Source of the DNA: Aquatica leii
Taxonomy: Eukaryota > Arthropoda > Insecta > Coleoptera > Lampyridae
NCBI GenBank assembly: GCA_035610365.1
Contig: CM069433.1
Coordinates: 189,046,760 to 189,110,759, forward strand
Reading direction: 5' to 3'
Length of the DNA stretch: 64,000 nucleotides
In this document: one piece after another, positions 22,697 through 33,906 of the stretch
How positions within the stretch are numbered: position 1 is the first letter of the stretch
How the letters are laid out: each line of letters begins with the position of its first letter
Position numbers and translations under genes: made by a program
Notes under the pieces: model-generated
The model's database searches: none
What the model was told of the DNA's origin: nothing
The model's input: the letters and a program-made list of their open reading frames with translations, nothing else

Positions 22697-22794
22697 CCCA
22701 GGCAGCACACTAACGTTATATGACGACATTGACACGTCTTAATGACGTCTCGTACGTTATTTTGACGTCAATAAAACGTAATGTGCTACCTGGG
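22697..22794. mobile_element. 98 bp fold-back element (MITE-like)
   Basis: The ends are inverted repeats: CCCAGGCAGCACA on the left and TGTGCTACCTGGG on the right, with one mismatch. The interior is rich in ACGT cores (ACGTTA, GACGTC, TGACGTCA-like) placed nearly symmetrically, so most of the unit could fold into a hairpin. TT flanks both sides, a possible 2-base duplication. Size and structure fit a miniature inverted-repeat element; the parent superfamily is unknown. Confidence 0.65.
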
Positions 22795-23067
22795 TTATTC
22801 CAAGTAAGTAGCGTGACATGAAAACCGTGATCTGCTAACTCCCGCGTATATCTTTAGATAATACGACACCGAACTAACTTTTCTCAATCAAAACGCCAAT
22901 TTTTTAAAGCCGTGAAAATGGAAATGTCAATTCAGACTAGAAACGCGCAACATTCGCACTTTATCACCGAAACCAGACGGGGTCATACGTTAAACTGCAC
23001 TGCGATTGAACGCATAAAATAAAAATTTTCGAAAAACTAATAAACGCAAATATTGTAAATTAAAACT

Positions 23068-23275
23068 TCAAACAAATTGTTTTGAATTAAAATAAAAATA
23101 GTGCGTAGTACCATCTTCATTTCGATTAACTAAAACGTACAAAAATGACAAAGAAGAGTTCCTTTCTAATTCCATAGTAAAACGAGTATTTTGATGAATT
23201 GAGTTAAAATGACATAGAAAGTCGTTGAGCGTAAAAATGCCAAATGACAAAGTTGTAATCAACGTATGTGTATCA
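23068..23275 (-). pseudogene. Penelope-like RT fragment, left arm of an inverted pair
   Basis: On the minus strand this reads a degraded KPKCWY-VD palm segment, then FLCHFNSIHQNTRFTMELER and LVNRNEDGT. The same segment occurs on the plus strand from about 23325 (KPKCWYRDVDDTFV, HLNSIH-like, LVNQNEDGS). The TTGGGTTTTA and TAAAACCCAA ends face each other across about 50 bases. The catalytic DD-containing motif is damaged here. Confidence 0.68.
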
Positions 23276-23309
23276 GCACTTGGGTTTTACGGTTATAGAA
23301 TATTTGGAG

Positions 23310-24525
23310 AAAAAAGTTTCATCCACATTTTATCTAAAACCCAAGTGCTGGTACAGAGACGTCGATGACACCTTTGTTATTTAGCATCATATCATTTAAA
23401 CTCAATTCATTAAAATATTTGTTTTACTGTGGCATTAGAAAGAAACCTTTTTTGGATGTCTTAGTTAATCAAAATGAAGATGGTTCATTATCACATTTAG
23501 TTTATTGAAAACCTATCGCTGCAGATAGATATTTAAATAGATGGCCTCAACATCACCCTTCTCAGAAATTATCAGTACTAAATCCTTTAGTGTAGAAGTC
23601 TTTTAGAATCTAGTGAACTGTGGCGCTGTAATCGGTTTATGTCAAAATGTTGCTATCATCCATCTTACAAACATTCAGCGGTACATTTTTTCATTGCTTT
23701 TGTCGTTGTATTTGTAATTAACAAGCCTTTATTACTGATAATTTTTATTTAATATACAGTAAATATCTTATTATTTTTAAATTATTAAGACTTTTTGTTG
23801 ACGTGTTTGTCTTTTAAATAGACTAACGTTTTTGAGGTTCACTTGTCAAGTTTTCAATTTTTAGTTTATTAATTTCAATTTTCAACTCAACGTCACAGTT
23901 CACGACATAATAAAACGTCTCTACAGATCTCTTTCCTTAAGTCAATCCCAAAATCTTCGAAAAGAGTTGAATCATCTAACCAAGGTGTTACCCGCAAACA
24001 ATTACAACAGAAAAAGTATTTAGAAATATATATCAAATTTTACGTTTGCTAAACCAAGAGTAACAGCGGAATCTATGTCTCAACCAGGGTCTATCGCTTA
24101 TCTACCATATGTCAAATGTACCACGAATTGTATAGAAAAAATGTTGTACAAATACATCGTTACTCGGTTTTCTACTCTTTCTAAATTGAGCCATATTTTA
24201 TATCTGGTGAAGAACAGGTCATCAATTGTTTGAAAACACTAAAATTTTGGCAAATGTTTCTAATTACTATCAGCAAAAAATTTGAAATAATTAAAAATCT
24301 TTTTATTATTAACCGAGATTCTAGTTTTGCTTTACCGGAGATTTGGAAACCAGTTTTATCAATTGGAAGCCGGTCATAAAAGCGAGACTTCACGGCGCAA
24401 TCAACAGTTTATTCCGGGCTCTGAACATGTACACTGCGATGTGTGACGAAAGCTCAGTTTGTGTGATAACAGCATCAAGAGAACTATCCAGAATGGAAAA
24501 TTGCATTATACATTACTTTTATTCT
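23310..24525 (+). pseudogene. Penelope-like element copy, right arm, GIY-YIG deleted
   Basis: The plus strand carries the RT palm (KPKCWYRDVDDTFVI, 23335-23380; Y-V-D-D is D-V-D-D here) and the segment FLDVLVNQNEDGS in shifted frames. KPIAADRYLNRWPQHHPSQK follows, with a stop before it. The post-RT region at 24040-24180 (FAKPRVTAESMSQ, RFSTLSKLSHIL) parallels the copy at 21188-21538. The GIY-YIG block present there is absent: similarity jumps to the final nuclease segment (KTLKFWQMF, 24225-24265) and the 3' tail to about 24520. Several stops make it a dead copy. Confidence 0.72.
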
Positions 24526-25215
24526 TAATGTAGTATATTTGAAATAATTAAGTAAAATTTACATAAACATTAAAAATAAATGTCTAACGCCTAAAGAACT
24601 CAGCAAAAATTATTAGAACCAAAACTTTTTTTATCTACCAATCAGTTACTTCATAAGAATGTCATTGACAATGTAAAGATATTGAAGTGTCAGGGATACT
24701 GATACTGCAACGTTCATAATTCATAATTGGTAAAAACTAACTGTAAGCACGTAGTCTGAAAATGAAAGGGCCGGTTTCTTAATTATAGTGTTAACTTTAA
24801 TTACTGGTTTTGAGCTAACCAATAATATGTCATAATTTTAAACCAACCATAGGTTAGTTATTATTAAAAAAACACAAAAAAGAGTAATTCTTTGTGCTGC
24901 CCTCATTAAGGACACCAATATTCGTTCACTAGTGTACTTACGTAATGTCGACAAAAAAACCTTGAGTTACAAAGTTGGCAATTGAAATCTACGTAATACT
25001 TTGCTTTAAAACTCAATTATTATTTAAGTAGAAGTTCTGAAATTTAGTTAAAATTAGAAAATAAGCGCCTTAAAAATTTCATAAATTGAAATATTAGTGC
25101 ATAAATTGTAACGTAATTTTCGTAATTTCGCAACGAACTCAAAAATTACTAAACTTAGTTTTGCTGATGACGAAATTTAATTGCTTTGTTGTCGTTTGGC
25201 AATGTTAAAGTAAAT
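24526..25215. other. Stretch with no recognised gene
   Basis: AT-rich DNA between the PLE copy and the piggyBac relic. It may hold the 5' end of the latter; no terminal repeat was recognised. Confidence 0.45.
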
Positions 25216-25219
25216 CAAA

Positions 25220-26560
25220 TTGACAGCTAACCAGTTTTACATTGTAGAATGGGCGATGGCCCCGTTTTACTTGTACAGTTCTGCAAAAACGTTACTAGTT
25301 TCGAAACTTGTACCATCGCATAAAAGGAAAGAAGTTGATAATAACAGTAATGCAAGAGAAAATTCAAACGACAAAAACTCTAATAATCAAGGTACTTATT
25401 TAGCCTGTAATTTACCATCATCGCCCAATGCAGTTACAAAACAAGCAAAAACTGGAAAGAAGAAACAGTCTGTAAATAAGGATATAGCATGGAAACTAAA
25501 ATCCCTTTGCCTGAATGAAACCAAATTACGTTTACAGTTGGAAACGCCATACCAGTTTTTTAATTATTTTTTTAGAAGATTTGATAAACATGAATGTAAC
25601 TGAAACCAACCTTTATGCTGTTCAGACGAATCCTGAGAGACCACCTATATTTTCAGCTGAAAATATAAGTCAATATGTTGGTGTACTTGTAAATATGCCA
25701 AGTTCTAAATCATACTAGAACGCCTGGCTATAAAAAACAAATTTTAAAAAGTGCATTAATTTATCCATTTTAATGATAATAGCACCTTTGTAGCTCGAGA
25801 ACAACCAGGACACGACGTGTTACACAAAAGACGACCTGTTACTAACTGTTTGAATATGCTTCTGTTCCTTAAGAACATTTTAACATAGACGAGCAGACGT
25901 GCGCAACCAAAGTGAGACATTTTATGAAACAGTACATGCCAAACAAATGTGGTTTCAAGCATTTTGAAATGGCAGGAATTTCTGCATACGCATATAATTT
26001 CAAAGTATAAACTGGTCAAGAAAACCTTGACAATGTTGATAACAAGACAGACCTTGGATAGTCATCAAATGTTGTTTTACCTTTAGACAAAATAATTCCA
26101 CGGCATCAGAACGATAGGGTGTACCACAATAATTACTACACAAGTTTTTCATTTATGCTACACCTCGAAAAGAAAGGCATTTATTTAACAAGTACGTAAG
26201 ACTTATGTCATTATTTGCTGGAAAATCCCCTCTCACGAAAATCAATAGATATTACCGAAAAGAAAAGAGGAACGTTGAAGTAAACTGCCCTTACCCATTA
26301 CAGAATATAGCTGACATATAGGAGGGGTAGATTCATTGCATAGTACCATGGGACGTTACAGAATCACACAAAATAAAAAAATAGTACATGACCTAATAGA
26401 TTCAACTGTTGTGAACGCTTGATTTTTATATGAAGGAGCCCAAAAAGTACTCGAGAAAGATGCTGTAAACCAAGCTTTATTCAGAACCAAATTTGCAAAA
26501 TGTTTGTGCAATATAGAAAAACTTAAGGAAACCAAGCCACAATGTTCACAGAAAAGTTGA
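25220..26560 (+). pseudogene. piggyBac-like transposase relic
   Basis: A decayed DDE transposase of the piggyBac superfamily. The N-terminal part (25220-25603) is low-complexity and Asn/Lys-rich, ending in TPYQFFNYFF. A shifted frame has ETNLYAVQTNPERPPIFSAE and ISQYVGVLVNM (25600-25710), the start of the conserved domain. Then HFNDNSTFVAREQPGHDVLH, RPVTNCLN, YMPNKCGFKHFEMAGISAYA with YTGQ in degraded form (to about 26010), SNVVLPLDKIIPRHQNDRVY and YYTSFSFMLHLEKKGIYLTS. The Cys/Gly-rich GGVD region is lost, but KIVHDLIDSTVVNAWFLYEG and FRTKFAKCL (26370-26520) mark the C-terminal end. Stop at 26558. Many stops, inactive; not a domesticated gene, since no long frame is kept. Confidence 0.75.
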
Positions 26561-27285
26561 AAAGAAGCGGAAAAAAAAACAACCAAAATGAGCAAAAATT
26601 TTACTCGGACCAAATGTGAAAAGTATGGTGTCGGGTTCTGCTTGAATAAAAATAAGAATTATTTCATATGTAATATGTTACGGTTGTATGCATAGTGTTG
26701 CCATTTAGCCTTTTTTTCTATAAAAACTTTCTAACCTGAGTCACATTTTTTTTTATTATTATTTAATTAATGCGGCAATAATTTAACTATTAAGTTTCCT
26801 AATTTTATTACAAATTGTATTTCACTTTTAAACACGACATTAAAGATTACACAATAGGAGTTGGTACTACGTAAAACATTCGATTGGCAAAACTTGTCAG
26901 ATTTAGATAGTTATGAATGTACTATCAACATTATATCTGTGGTTTTTGGTTCACGTTCGTTATGCTATGTTTCACTTTTAACGCTTGTTACTTAAATTAC
27001 TATTATTTACAACTAATACATAATGTGAGCATTATATTTGTGCTTTTTGTAGTATAATGCCATATATTCTTCTCTTATTCCCTTTTACATTCCAGTCACA
27101 AAATTGCAACCTTCGACAAATGGTGTCTTCGATAAAACGCAAACATATTTGAAGCAAATAAAGTAAATATACACATATTTAATCTAATCTATTTAAAACT
27201 CGTATTCTTATTTGCTTCAGGTTATATTATTTTCTTTTGTTATTTAACATTTATGTAGAGCAAATAAGAAAATCTCTAGAAAATT
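26561..27285. other. Stretch with no recognised gene
   Basis: AT-rich sequence separating the piggyBac relic from the next LINE fragment; no supported feature. Confidence 0.45.
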
Positions 27286-28060
27286 AGAATCAAGGAACTA
27301 CCATTGGGGGAGTTAAAATTTTAAACCTAAAATAAGCGGATGACACAGTGATAATTGCGTTAACCCCCAAAGAAATGCTTTCATTAACATTATTGAAGCA
27401 CAAAGAAAAAAACTAGGGATGGAACTAAATAAAAACAAAACCAAAATTATGATAATATATAACTACAAAAAGAGGTATTTTGTAAAATCGAAATAGTGGA
27501 ACAATACGACTATCTCAACTATAAGTAAAATGAAAAATTGCTATAACAAAAAGGGGGGCAACAAAACTTAGTTGAAATGGATATTAAAAAGTTATAAAAC
27601 AAAATCTCTGTCTTAATATTGTGGTACTGGAAAAGACTGCTAAAGGTCTCATGGGTAACACAAAACAAATGATACTATAATACAAGAAATTAGTAAAGAC
27701 ACTATACTAGAAAAAATTTAAAGAAAAAAAATTAAGAAGCAAATCATCAAGAAGATGGCTGGATAAAATTGAAAGGTTAGCTAATAGCAAACTAAAAAAA
27801 ACTAGAAATTCTCAAAACAGAGAACAAAGAAAGAGGTCGTACAAGCTACAAACTACTCGTAAATACGTCACACAAATCATGATCTTAGAAAACGAAGAAT
27901 AAGACCATGAAAAAGGATATTAATTTTTGAAATTATGGGTGCATGCCACTCAAACAAGCTTTATAAAATAAATATAGAAGACGTAAAGAATCTCCCAACA
28001 CAATTGTTAATACCAAAACCCAAGACTAAAACCAAAATTGTACATTCAACATGAACAGTA
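27286..28060 (+). pseudogene. LINE RT C-terminal fragment
   Basis: Begins with GVKILNLK-stop-ADDTVIIAL: the Tyr of the catalytic Y-A-D-D motif is replaced by TAA (27333-27335). Next come, in shifted frames, KEMLSL, LGMELNKNKTKIMII (27415-27455) and, near 27730-27860, KLRSKSSRRWLDKIERLANS and QNREQRKRS. The RRWLDxIE block is frequent at the C-terminus of RTE-like and related LINEs. It is truncated at the 5' side and ends near 28060. Clade uncertain. Confidence 0.6.
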
Positions 28061-28709
28061 TTTTTTACAATATTGTAAATGATCTCCGTTCTTCACTTGT
28101 AAAAATCAATTACTTTTTTTTTAATTATCAAAAATCTATATGTACATTACAAATTCCTAAATATTTAAACTTGACAAATCCTTAAAGCTATACCGACCAT
28201 TGTTGTCGCAGATCCTCTGCTATTGTGTACGTTGGTGGAGGAAGTGATATAACTAACTTAAAGCGCCATGGGTAGAGATCTACACAGGTAGTAAAAGGTC
28301 ACCTTGATTAGTCTATGAGAAAAAGAAAACTACAAATACTGTTGCTAAACAAATCAATATACTCTGTGACATAATAAATGCAACACTAAAAAGTCGTTAG
28401 AATTTTTGGACCAAACTAGGCAGAAATGTTTAACTAGTGAAAGGTAGTAATTAATTTAGTACCCATAGAAACGTTGATGTTTACGAAATCGGGTACATGT
28501 TTTCTTGAGATTAAGTCGATTTCGATATTGTTTTTCGTTGCAATTCTTTTGTTTTTGTGTCCTTCTTCGCGTTTTGAGGCTGCGATTCATTCAGAAAAAT
28601 TGCTAACCGTCTTAACAGTACCTAATCCTTTCTAGGACAATGATATCAAGTATGGTCTAGAAAAGTCAAGAACGTCGTAGACGAGAAAGTGGAGCAAGAC
28701 AGACAAAAT

Positions 28710-29260
28710 TGTTGCCATGTTGAAAACTGAATTTCTGCCTTTAGATTATGATGAACGGTTAATGGATACTGTTTGTAACCGAATGATGGAACCTAAGGAA
28801 TCTATTGGGATGTACGTTGCTACTATGCGATATCTTTTTATGCAATTGTTAGAACCAGTCTCGGAGAAGATGCAGCTTAAAATCATACGCCGCAACTTGA
28901 CTTTATTTATCAATCTCATTTCTCACTGGTGGATATTACATCCTTTTCTCAATTGGCCTCTTTAGGCAAACGTTTGGAATCTAATCTTAACTCTTGTAAT
29001 TCTTTTAACTTTTCGACATCTAAAGGAAGTGATCGACTTCTAGAACCATCTTTGGTTTATACAAATAAAACAGCTACTTCAACAGCTTCTGTTAATACGG
29101 TTGCTGATTCTCTTACTACTCCTTCACTTCCTTCTTCTATAACTACTTCTGAGACTAATACTTGTATGCACTGTCGTACTAAAACTGAGAAACTTGTACG
29201 TCCTGGTTGTTCTTTAGCTTCTCTTCCTCCAAATTTTTCTTCAGTTTCTAGGATTATTAG
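28710..29260 (+). pseudogene. Gypsy-type gag fragment
   Basis: Starts in frame at the insert edge and reads MLKTEFLPLDYDERLMDTVC, then MEPKESIGMYVATMRYLF and LEPVSEKMQLKIIRRNL, the conserved retrotransposon gag core (about 28717-28915). After a frameshift it continues with DITSFSQLASLGKRLESN (28932-28985), which closes that core, and a Ser/Thr-rich tail to CMHCRTKT near 29185, possibly the start of a zinc knuckle. The 5' part of gag is missing. Confidence 0.72.
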
Positions 29261-29650
29261 GCCTACTACCGATCCTTGTTACTTAGGTTTGGTTTCTAAA
29301 GTCTCTGCTTTTCCACGTCGTTTCTCTAGTTGGTGTATTGTGAAAGGTCTTCTATGTAAATGTGTACGCATTTCTTTGTCTGACTCTTGCGTGCGGAAAT
29401 TAGTTGTTCCTTCGGACCAACGCAAACAACTAATCCACGATCACTATCTTCCATTTGACGTTAACACGACAGTGTTAGGAGTACGTTGGAAGCTTTTGAG
29501 TGTAATTTCTACTGGCTTCATATGAGACCCAAGGTTGCTGAGTTTATACGTCACTGTTCTTGTTCGAACGGACAGCGAAGCAATCCTATTAAGTTACGTC
29601 ACGTTTTGCCAGCAACGACGAAGCTTTCCAACACTGGTGTAGCTATAAGG
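29261..29650 (+). pseudogene. Gypsy-type integrase, zinc-binding domain only
   Basis: In the same frame as the gag tail, AFPRRFSSWCIVKGLLCKCV, KLVVPSDQRKQLIHDHYLPF and LGVRWKLL match the segment before and inside the HHCC domain of Gypsy integrases. A frameshift leads to WLHMRPKVAEFIRHC with the second Cys of the pair as C-x-C-S-N-G (29520-29575). The joint between gag and integrase removes all of protease, RT and RNase H, a deletion of roughly 2.5 kb by comparison with a complete pol. The catalytic DDE core is not seen downstream. Confidence 0.65.
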
Positions 29651-29889
29651 TCTACGCGTCTACATAAGGATTGTACTATTTCTCCGTATGTAAAAGCCGC
29701 TGCTATTGCTTTTTTTCAGTCCCTTCTAATTATTCTTTGTTGCCTCCTTCTTCTAATCGTTGTCTTCTTGTTCATCGGCGTCGCAAGCGTCGTAAGTGCT
29801 AGTTATTACACCCAATTGTTCTTCTCATATTGCTGTCACCGATTTTCTTTTCTTTGCTTAAGTTTTTAGTACTTTCGTTTTATTTTCTT

Positions 29890-31600
29890 TCTTCTCCATG
29901 TTACTTCAGGACAGACTACCTTTCCGTCTGTATATATTTATATCCGCTTAGTCAGCCTTTTTTGGATTAGTACGTGATATATAGAATTTTCTCTTCTGCT
30001 CTTGGATTTGATTTTTTCTTTTCTTGAGTTTTCTATTTAGCTCGTCGGCATTAAAGTCGTGAAGTATACTTTCCAATTTGGGACAGCAATTGGTACGCAT
30101 TCGTTCTATAGCTAATATTGATATATTTTCTGATCCCTTCCTTCGTTTTTTTCTCTTCCGTAAAATAGACGGTTGATTGAGCATTGTAGGGTAGGTCACT
30201 CGGGGTCGTCTATCTAGGGAGAGGCAGTCGAGTCGTACAATAACATCTGTACTCTCTTTTCTCTTTCTGTCTTTCTTTCTTGCCTTCTTTTCTCTTTTGT
30301 TGCTTGGACACTTGCCTTTTTTTCTTACTGATAACTTTTTCTCTTAAGTGTTCACTGCAACTATGCTTCTTTTTTTTCTTTCTAAGTTTTTTCTTTCTGT
30401 TGCTTAATAAGGCGGTTGGATAGGCGGTGGACCCTCTTTTTGTTCTTTTACGGGGTGAAGAACGAATCAGGCATTAAGATCAAGCCTTATCTTTCTCCGT
30501 TTTATCTTTGCTATTTTTTATTTCTTTCTTTTTAGGCTTAGAAACTTTCTATGTGCCAATAATCCTTTTTGATTTTCTTTAAGGTTCACCTCTATAGAAA
30601 TATCTAATCTTATCTTTCTCCGTCTGTCTCTTTTCTTCCTTTCTTGTCTTCCTTACTTTTTATTTTTTTTTAAATTTTTTTTTGCTTTGGAAGGTTGGCT
30701 TCAGGGTAATTATTTTTTTGCTTTTTTCTCTTATCTTGATTTGTTGTTTGAATACTTTTTTTCTTTTTCTTTTTAGTAACTTATTTCTTTAGTATTCACG
30801 CAACTATGTTTATTTTCTTTTGCTGTTCTTTCTCAGTTACTTCTATCGCTTTATTAGGCTTAGTGGGTTTTGTTTTGTTGTTTTTGGTTTGGAACTAGGA
30901 ATAGACTGCAACGTTGCTTCTAGTACTCCTTACTTCCGCTTAGTCGAAATTTTTGATGTTGTTAGTCACCGTTACGGCATTTCTCTTCTTTGGGTTTCTT
31001 TTGCTCTTGGAATATTCTAATCCGTTCTTCGGCATTTACGTTCCAATGGGACATTCCAACACAACGAGCAATGACTCACGATGCTCAATTAGCAAGTGAA
31101 GTTTTCTGTTCTTTATTGACTCATACTTCTTTTTCTTTTTTTCTTTTGGTCTCGTGTTGGGTTGCTTTGAAAGTTTTTCTCTCTGCTTAAGCTTTGTCTT
31201 TTTTTTCCTTGGATTCACGGCAACCATCTTCTTTTCTCTTCATTTTCCTTTTTGCTAATTCTTTCTTTTGCTACATTGGGCTTAGTAAGTTATCCGTTTT
31301 GCTGTGTAAGTCTAAAACTTGAGACAGACTACAACTCCGTTTTCTGTACCTTATGTACTTCCGCTTGCTCGGCTTTTTTAGATGTTGTTAGTCATTCTTA
31401 ATATATCTCTTTTGCTACTTTCTCTTCGTTTTTTTCTTAGGATATTCTATTCCGTTTATGGGCTTATAAGTTTCATTGTTACAGTCTAGCACAGTGATCG
31501 ATGATTAACAAGTGTTCGTTTAGCAATTGATAGTTCTTACGTTCTCTTCTTTCCTCTTCTTTCTTTTCTTTTCTTCGAATTCTAGTTTTGGGGATTATTA
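29890..31600 (+). repeat. T/C-rich tract with about 430-450 bp tandem repeats
   Basis: One strand is almost entirely pyrimidine over 1.7 kb. Landmarks recur with similar order: a GTTCACTGCAACTATG-like site at about 30350, 30797 and 31213; GGCTTAGT at about 30847 and 31278; a AGACTGCAAC/AGACTACAAC site at about 30903 and 31325; and CCGCTTAGTC/CCGCTTGCTC at about 30935 and 31361. A further partial copy starts near 29910. Spacing is about 415-450 bases. Copies are strongly diverged. It occupies the place between integrase and the 3' LTR. Confidence 0.6.
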
Positions 31601-32113
31601 GTACTTGGGATTTTGGGTTACTTACTTTAAGATAATTTTCAAATGTGGTTTTTGTATTTAAGAGTTGGGGTTTACAAGAATTTTAGGGCTACTTAGTCCT
31701 GAACGCTTGTCTAAACTTCTACCTTTCCTATATTCTTTTCTTTTCTCTGGAATTCTTTTGATGCTTACGTCCTTACTGTATTGGGTTACTGATTGTTTGT
31801 ACCTTACTTTTTAGTATCGCTTTATGCTTTATGTTGGTATTCTTCTTTTCTTTTGGATTAAATTGCTCTTGGTTTCTTGGAGATACCATTCGCTTCGTGC
31901 GCCTCTGTTACAGTTTTGGTAGTCGCTATTCTTGAGAATCTGGAAAACCTCTGTCTCTTCTGTATTTGTGGTAATCTGATGAGATTACACGGGGTTGGGT
32001 TTCTTGGAATTGGGTTGGTTTTGGATTTTAGGGTTCTATCCTTGGCGTATGCCTAAATTTCTGTCTTCATTTTAGCTTTTGTTTTGTTATTCACACTCCA
32101 TGCTTTTGTCTTG

Positions 32114-32127
32114 CTAGGGGGGAATTC
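32114..32127 (+). other. Polypurine tract of the Gypsy-like element
   Basis: CTAGGGGGGAATTC lies directly before the 3' LTR, where plus-strand DNA synthesis of an LTR element is primed. The G-run stands out in the surrounding T-rich sequence. Confidence 0.7.
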
Positions 32128-33353
32128 TGTTACGTACAACAAAAATGAAAAATTTTGATAACGTAATATCCTGTATATTAAATTAAAATTAGATTCCCGT
32201 TTGGACGCCCTCTGCTAAATTTTTCTGGTTACTGACATGTTGCGAAAATCATTTTCAAGCTGTCAACTACCTAAAATGGCCTGTGTCGTTTGAATTGGTA
32301 TAAATCCAAAGATTTAATAGTACATCAACTGTGATGGAAATGAAATTATAAATTAATTACGTGTTTAACATAATTTATTCGTGACAGGGTAAGATATTTA
32401 CATCCGTATTGTTAGGATTCTTTTGTAATTTCTTTCCTAATTTGATAGCCGTTCCGCCGCGCTTTGGTCACGTTTCTATTCAATAAAGAATGATGAAGGG
32501 TTAATATCGATAAATACCTTCATGGGACGAGTAATAACTCTGTAAGGCCTACGTTTAAAACTGAAAACCAAAGACAAGAACTTTTCTTCAAGATCCTACT
32601 CATGCGGCAAACACCTGCGAAACCAACCTTCATTGAATGTGTACAACAGCATTCGATAATCGGGTTATGTTATGTGTACTTTCTTTTAGCAATAATAGAC
32701 GATTTTATAACTTCCTATCTTCGTGAGTTACTGTGTTGATACGATTTGCTATTCATATCTATTCCAGGCTCACTCACCGAGGAAAACGTTTTCTTTGATC
32801 AAGTAGGTACTGGATTGTGGGTAAGTTTATTTAATTATTTTGTCGCTGTCAGAAAAGTCACTCACGGAACTTTTGCTTATGTTAATTTCCGTTATTACAA
32901 TCATTGTTTTAATGCCATTAAGGTAGTTTCATTAATTATTTTGTGTGTATCGCATGCTGTGTACAAACGATATCTATTACGAAATTTTCTTCGCTATTCG
33001 CTTCGATTCAACTTATGTATTGTGTGTTGCCGATACTTCTAGCATTTATGGATTGAGAATTAAATATACTCTCGTTAATAATCTACGTTACTAAATTAAA
33101 GTTTTTATACCTGTATAATCTTTCTTTTATGGTAACATACCTTTCTCTTTTATTGTGGTTACCCGAACATCAGAGTAACAACGATTACGAACTTAAAAAA
33201 TTCGTTACAGGCTTGGACCGTCTGTCTTGATCGAAGCAGAAATGTTATTCATAAAAGATCTGGCGCCCTTAATTTTTATTCACTTGAACCTTCCCTATCT
33301 CCGACTGTGTGAGTTGGGCGTGCAAGTTTCGTAAGACCTATAAGCTTGTAACA
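32128..33353 (+). repeat. 3' LTR of the Gypsy-like element
   Basis: Begins TGTTACGTACAAC right after the purine tract and ends CTTGTAACA, so its terminal six bases TGTTAC/GTAACA are inverted, then AAAT. At 1226 bases it is long for the group. No second copy is present in the window, so the ends are inferred from structure rather than from a pair of LTRs. Confidence 0.75.
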
Positions 33354-33357
33354 AAAT

Positions 33358-33906
33358 GTGGCCCAGGATCGCCATCTTTAATTAATGGCATTAAGAGACC
33401 AATTTTCGAGTACAAGATCAACAGCCATTTAATGGTTTCGAAACGAAGTACGTCCTGTAACCTTTCGTATAGATTATCGTAGAAATAGAGCTTTTGGCTT
33501 GCAGCCCTATTGACCACATTTTGTATTTCAGGTGACGGCTCGTCATCGACAGCAACGTTTGCAGTGTTGTACCTTGCTACTGGATTCATACGTGGAATGG
33601 CATCGGGTGGTCTTCAGTGACGAATCGCGATTCTGCTTGGGAATGCACGATAGTCGCACGATAGTCAGACGTAGACGTGGAGAACGTCCCCATATTGCAA
33701 GGCATTCTATGGAGCCTTTCGAAATGGCTAACGTTAATATCTTGCCGTGGTCACCTAGATCTTCTAACCTTTCGCCCATAGAACATGTGTGGGACATGAT
33801 GGGTGGAAGACTCAAGCAATTAGCCAATGCTCCACAAATACTAAAAGCTGCCCGGCATCAATTACAAATTGCCTGGGTCGCAATACCTCAGGAAACAATT
33901 TATTAA
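33358..33906 (+). pseudogene. Tc1-like transposase, C-terminal part with internal deletion
   Basis: After the Gypsy insertion the transposase resumes. The frame 33532-33906 reads ARHRQQRLQCCTLLLDS, VVFSDESRFCLGMHDSR (first catalytic Asp kept) and RRRRGERPHIARHSME. It then jumps directly to ANVNILPWSPRSSNLSPIEH and WDMMGGRLKQL, the C-terminal block with the final acidic residue. The segment holding the second Asp is deleted in frame, about 70-80 codons by comparison with the family. The open frame ends at a stop after IPQETIY. Confidence 0.78.

Larger units (their letters stand above)
28710..33353 (+). mobile_element. Gypsy-like LTR element lacking its 5' LTR, nested in the Tc1 copy
   Basis: The insert is flanked by AAAT (28706-28709 and 33354-33357). 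The pre-insertion order is shown by the related Tc1 copy near 8350 (GACAGACAGATGTGGTCC). The right end is a 1226-base LTR, 32128-33353, starting TGTTAC and ending GTAACA. The left end starts TGTT but is already gag coding sequence, so the 5' LTR, leader and gag start are missing. Between gag and the 3' LTR only an integrase zinc-finger region and a T-rich tandem-repeat tract remain; protease, RT and RNase H are gone. Confidence 0.8.

Noticed and set aside
22697-22794. Palindrome considered as a microRNA precursor
   Set aside because: The terminal inverted repeats and flanking TT fit a fold-back transposon better; no typical unpaired loop or arm asymmetry.
29486-29869. Hydrophobic tail after the integrase fragment resembling a membrane segment (possible env)
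   Set aside because: The hydrophobic run comes from T-rich sequence continuous with the tandem-repeat tract; no signal peptide, glycoprotein motif or downstream frame supports an envelope gene.
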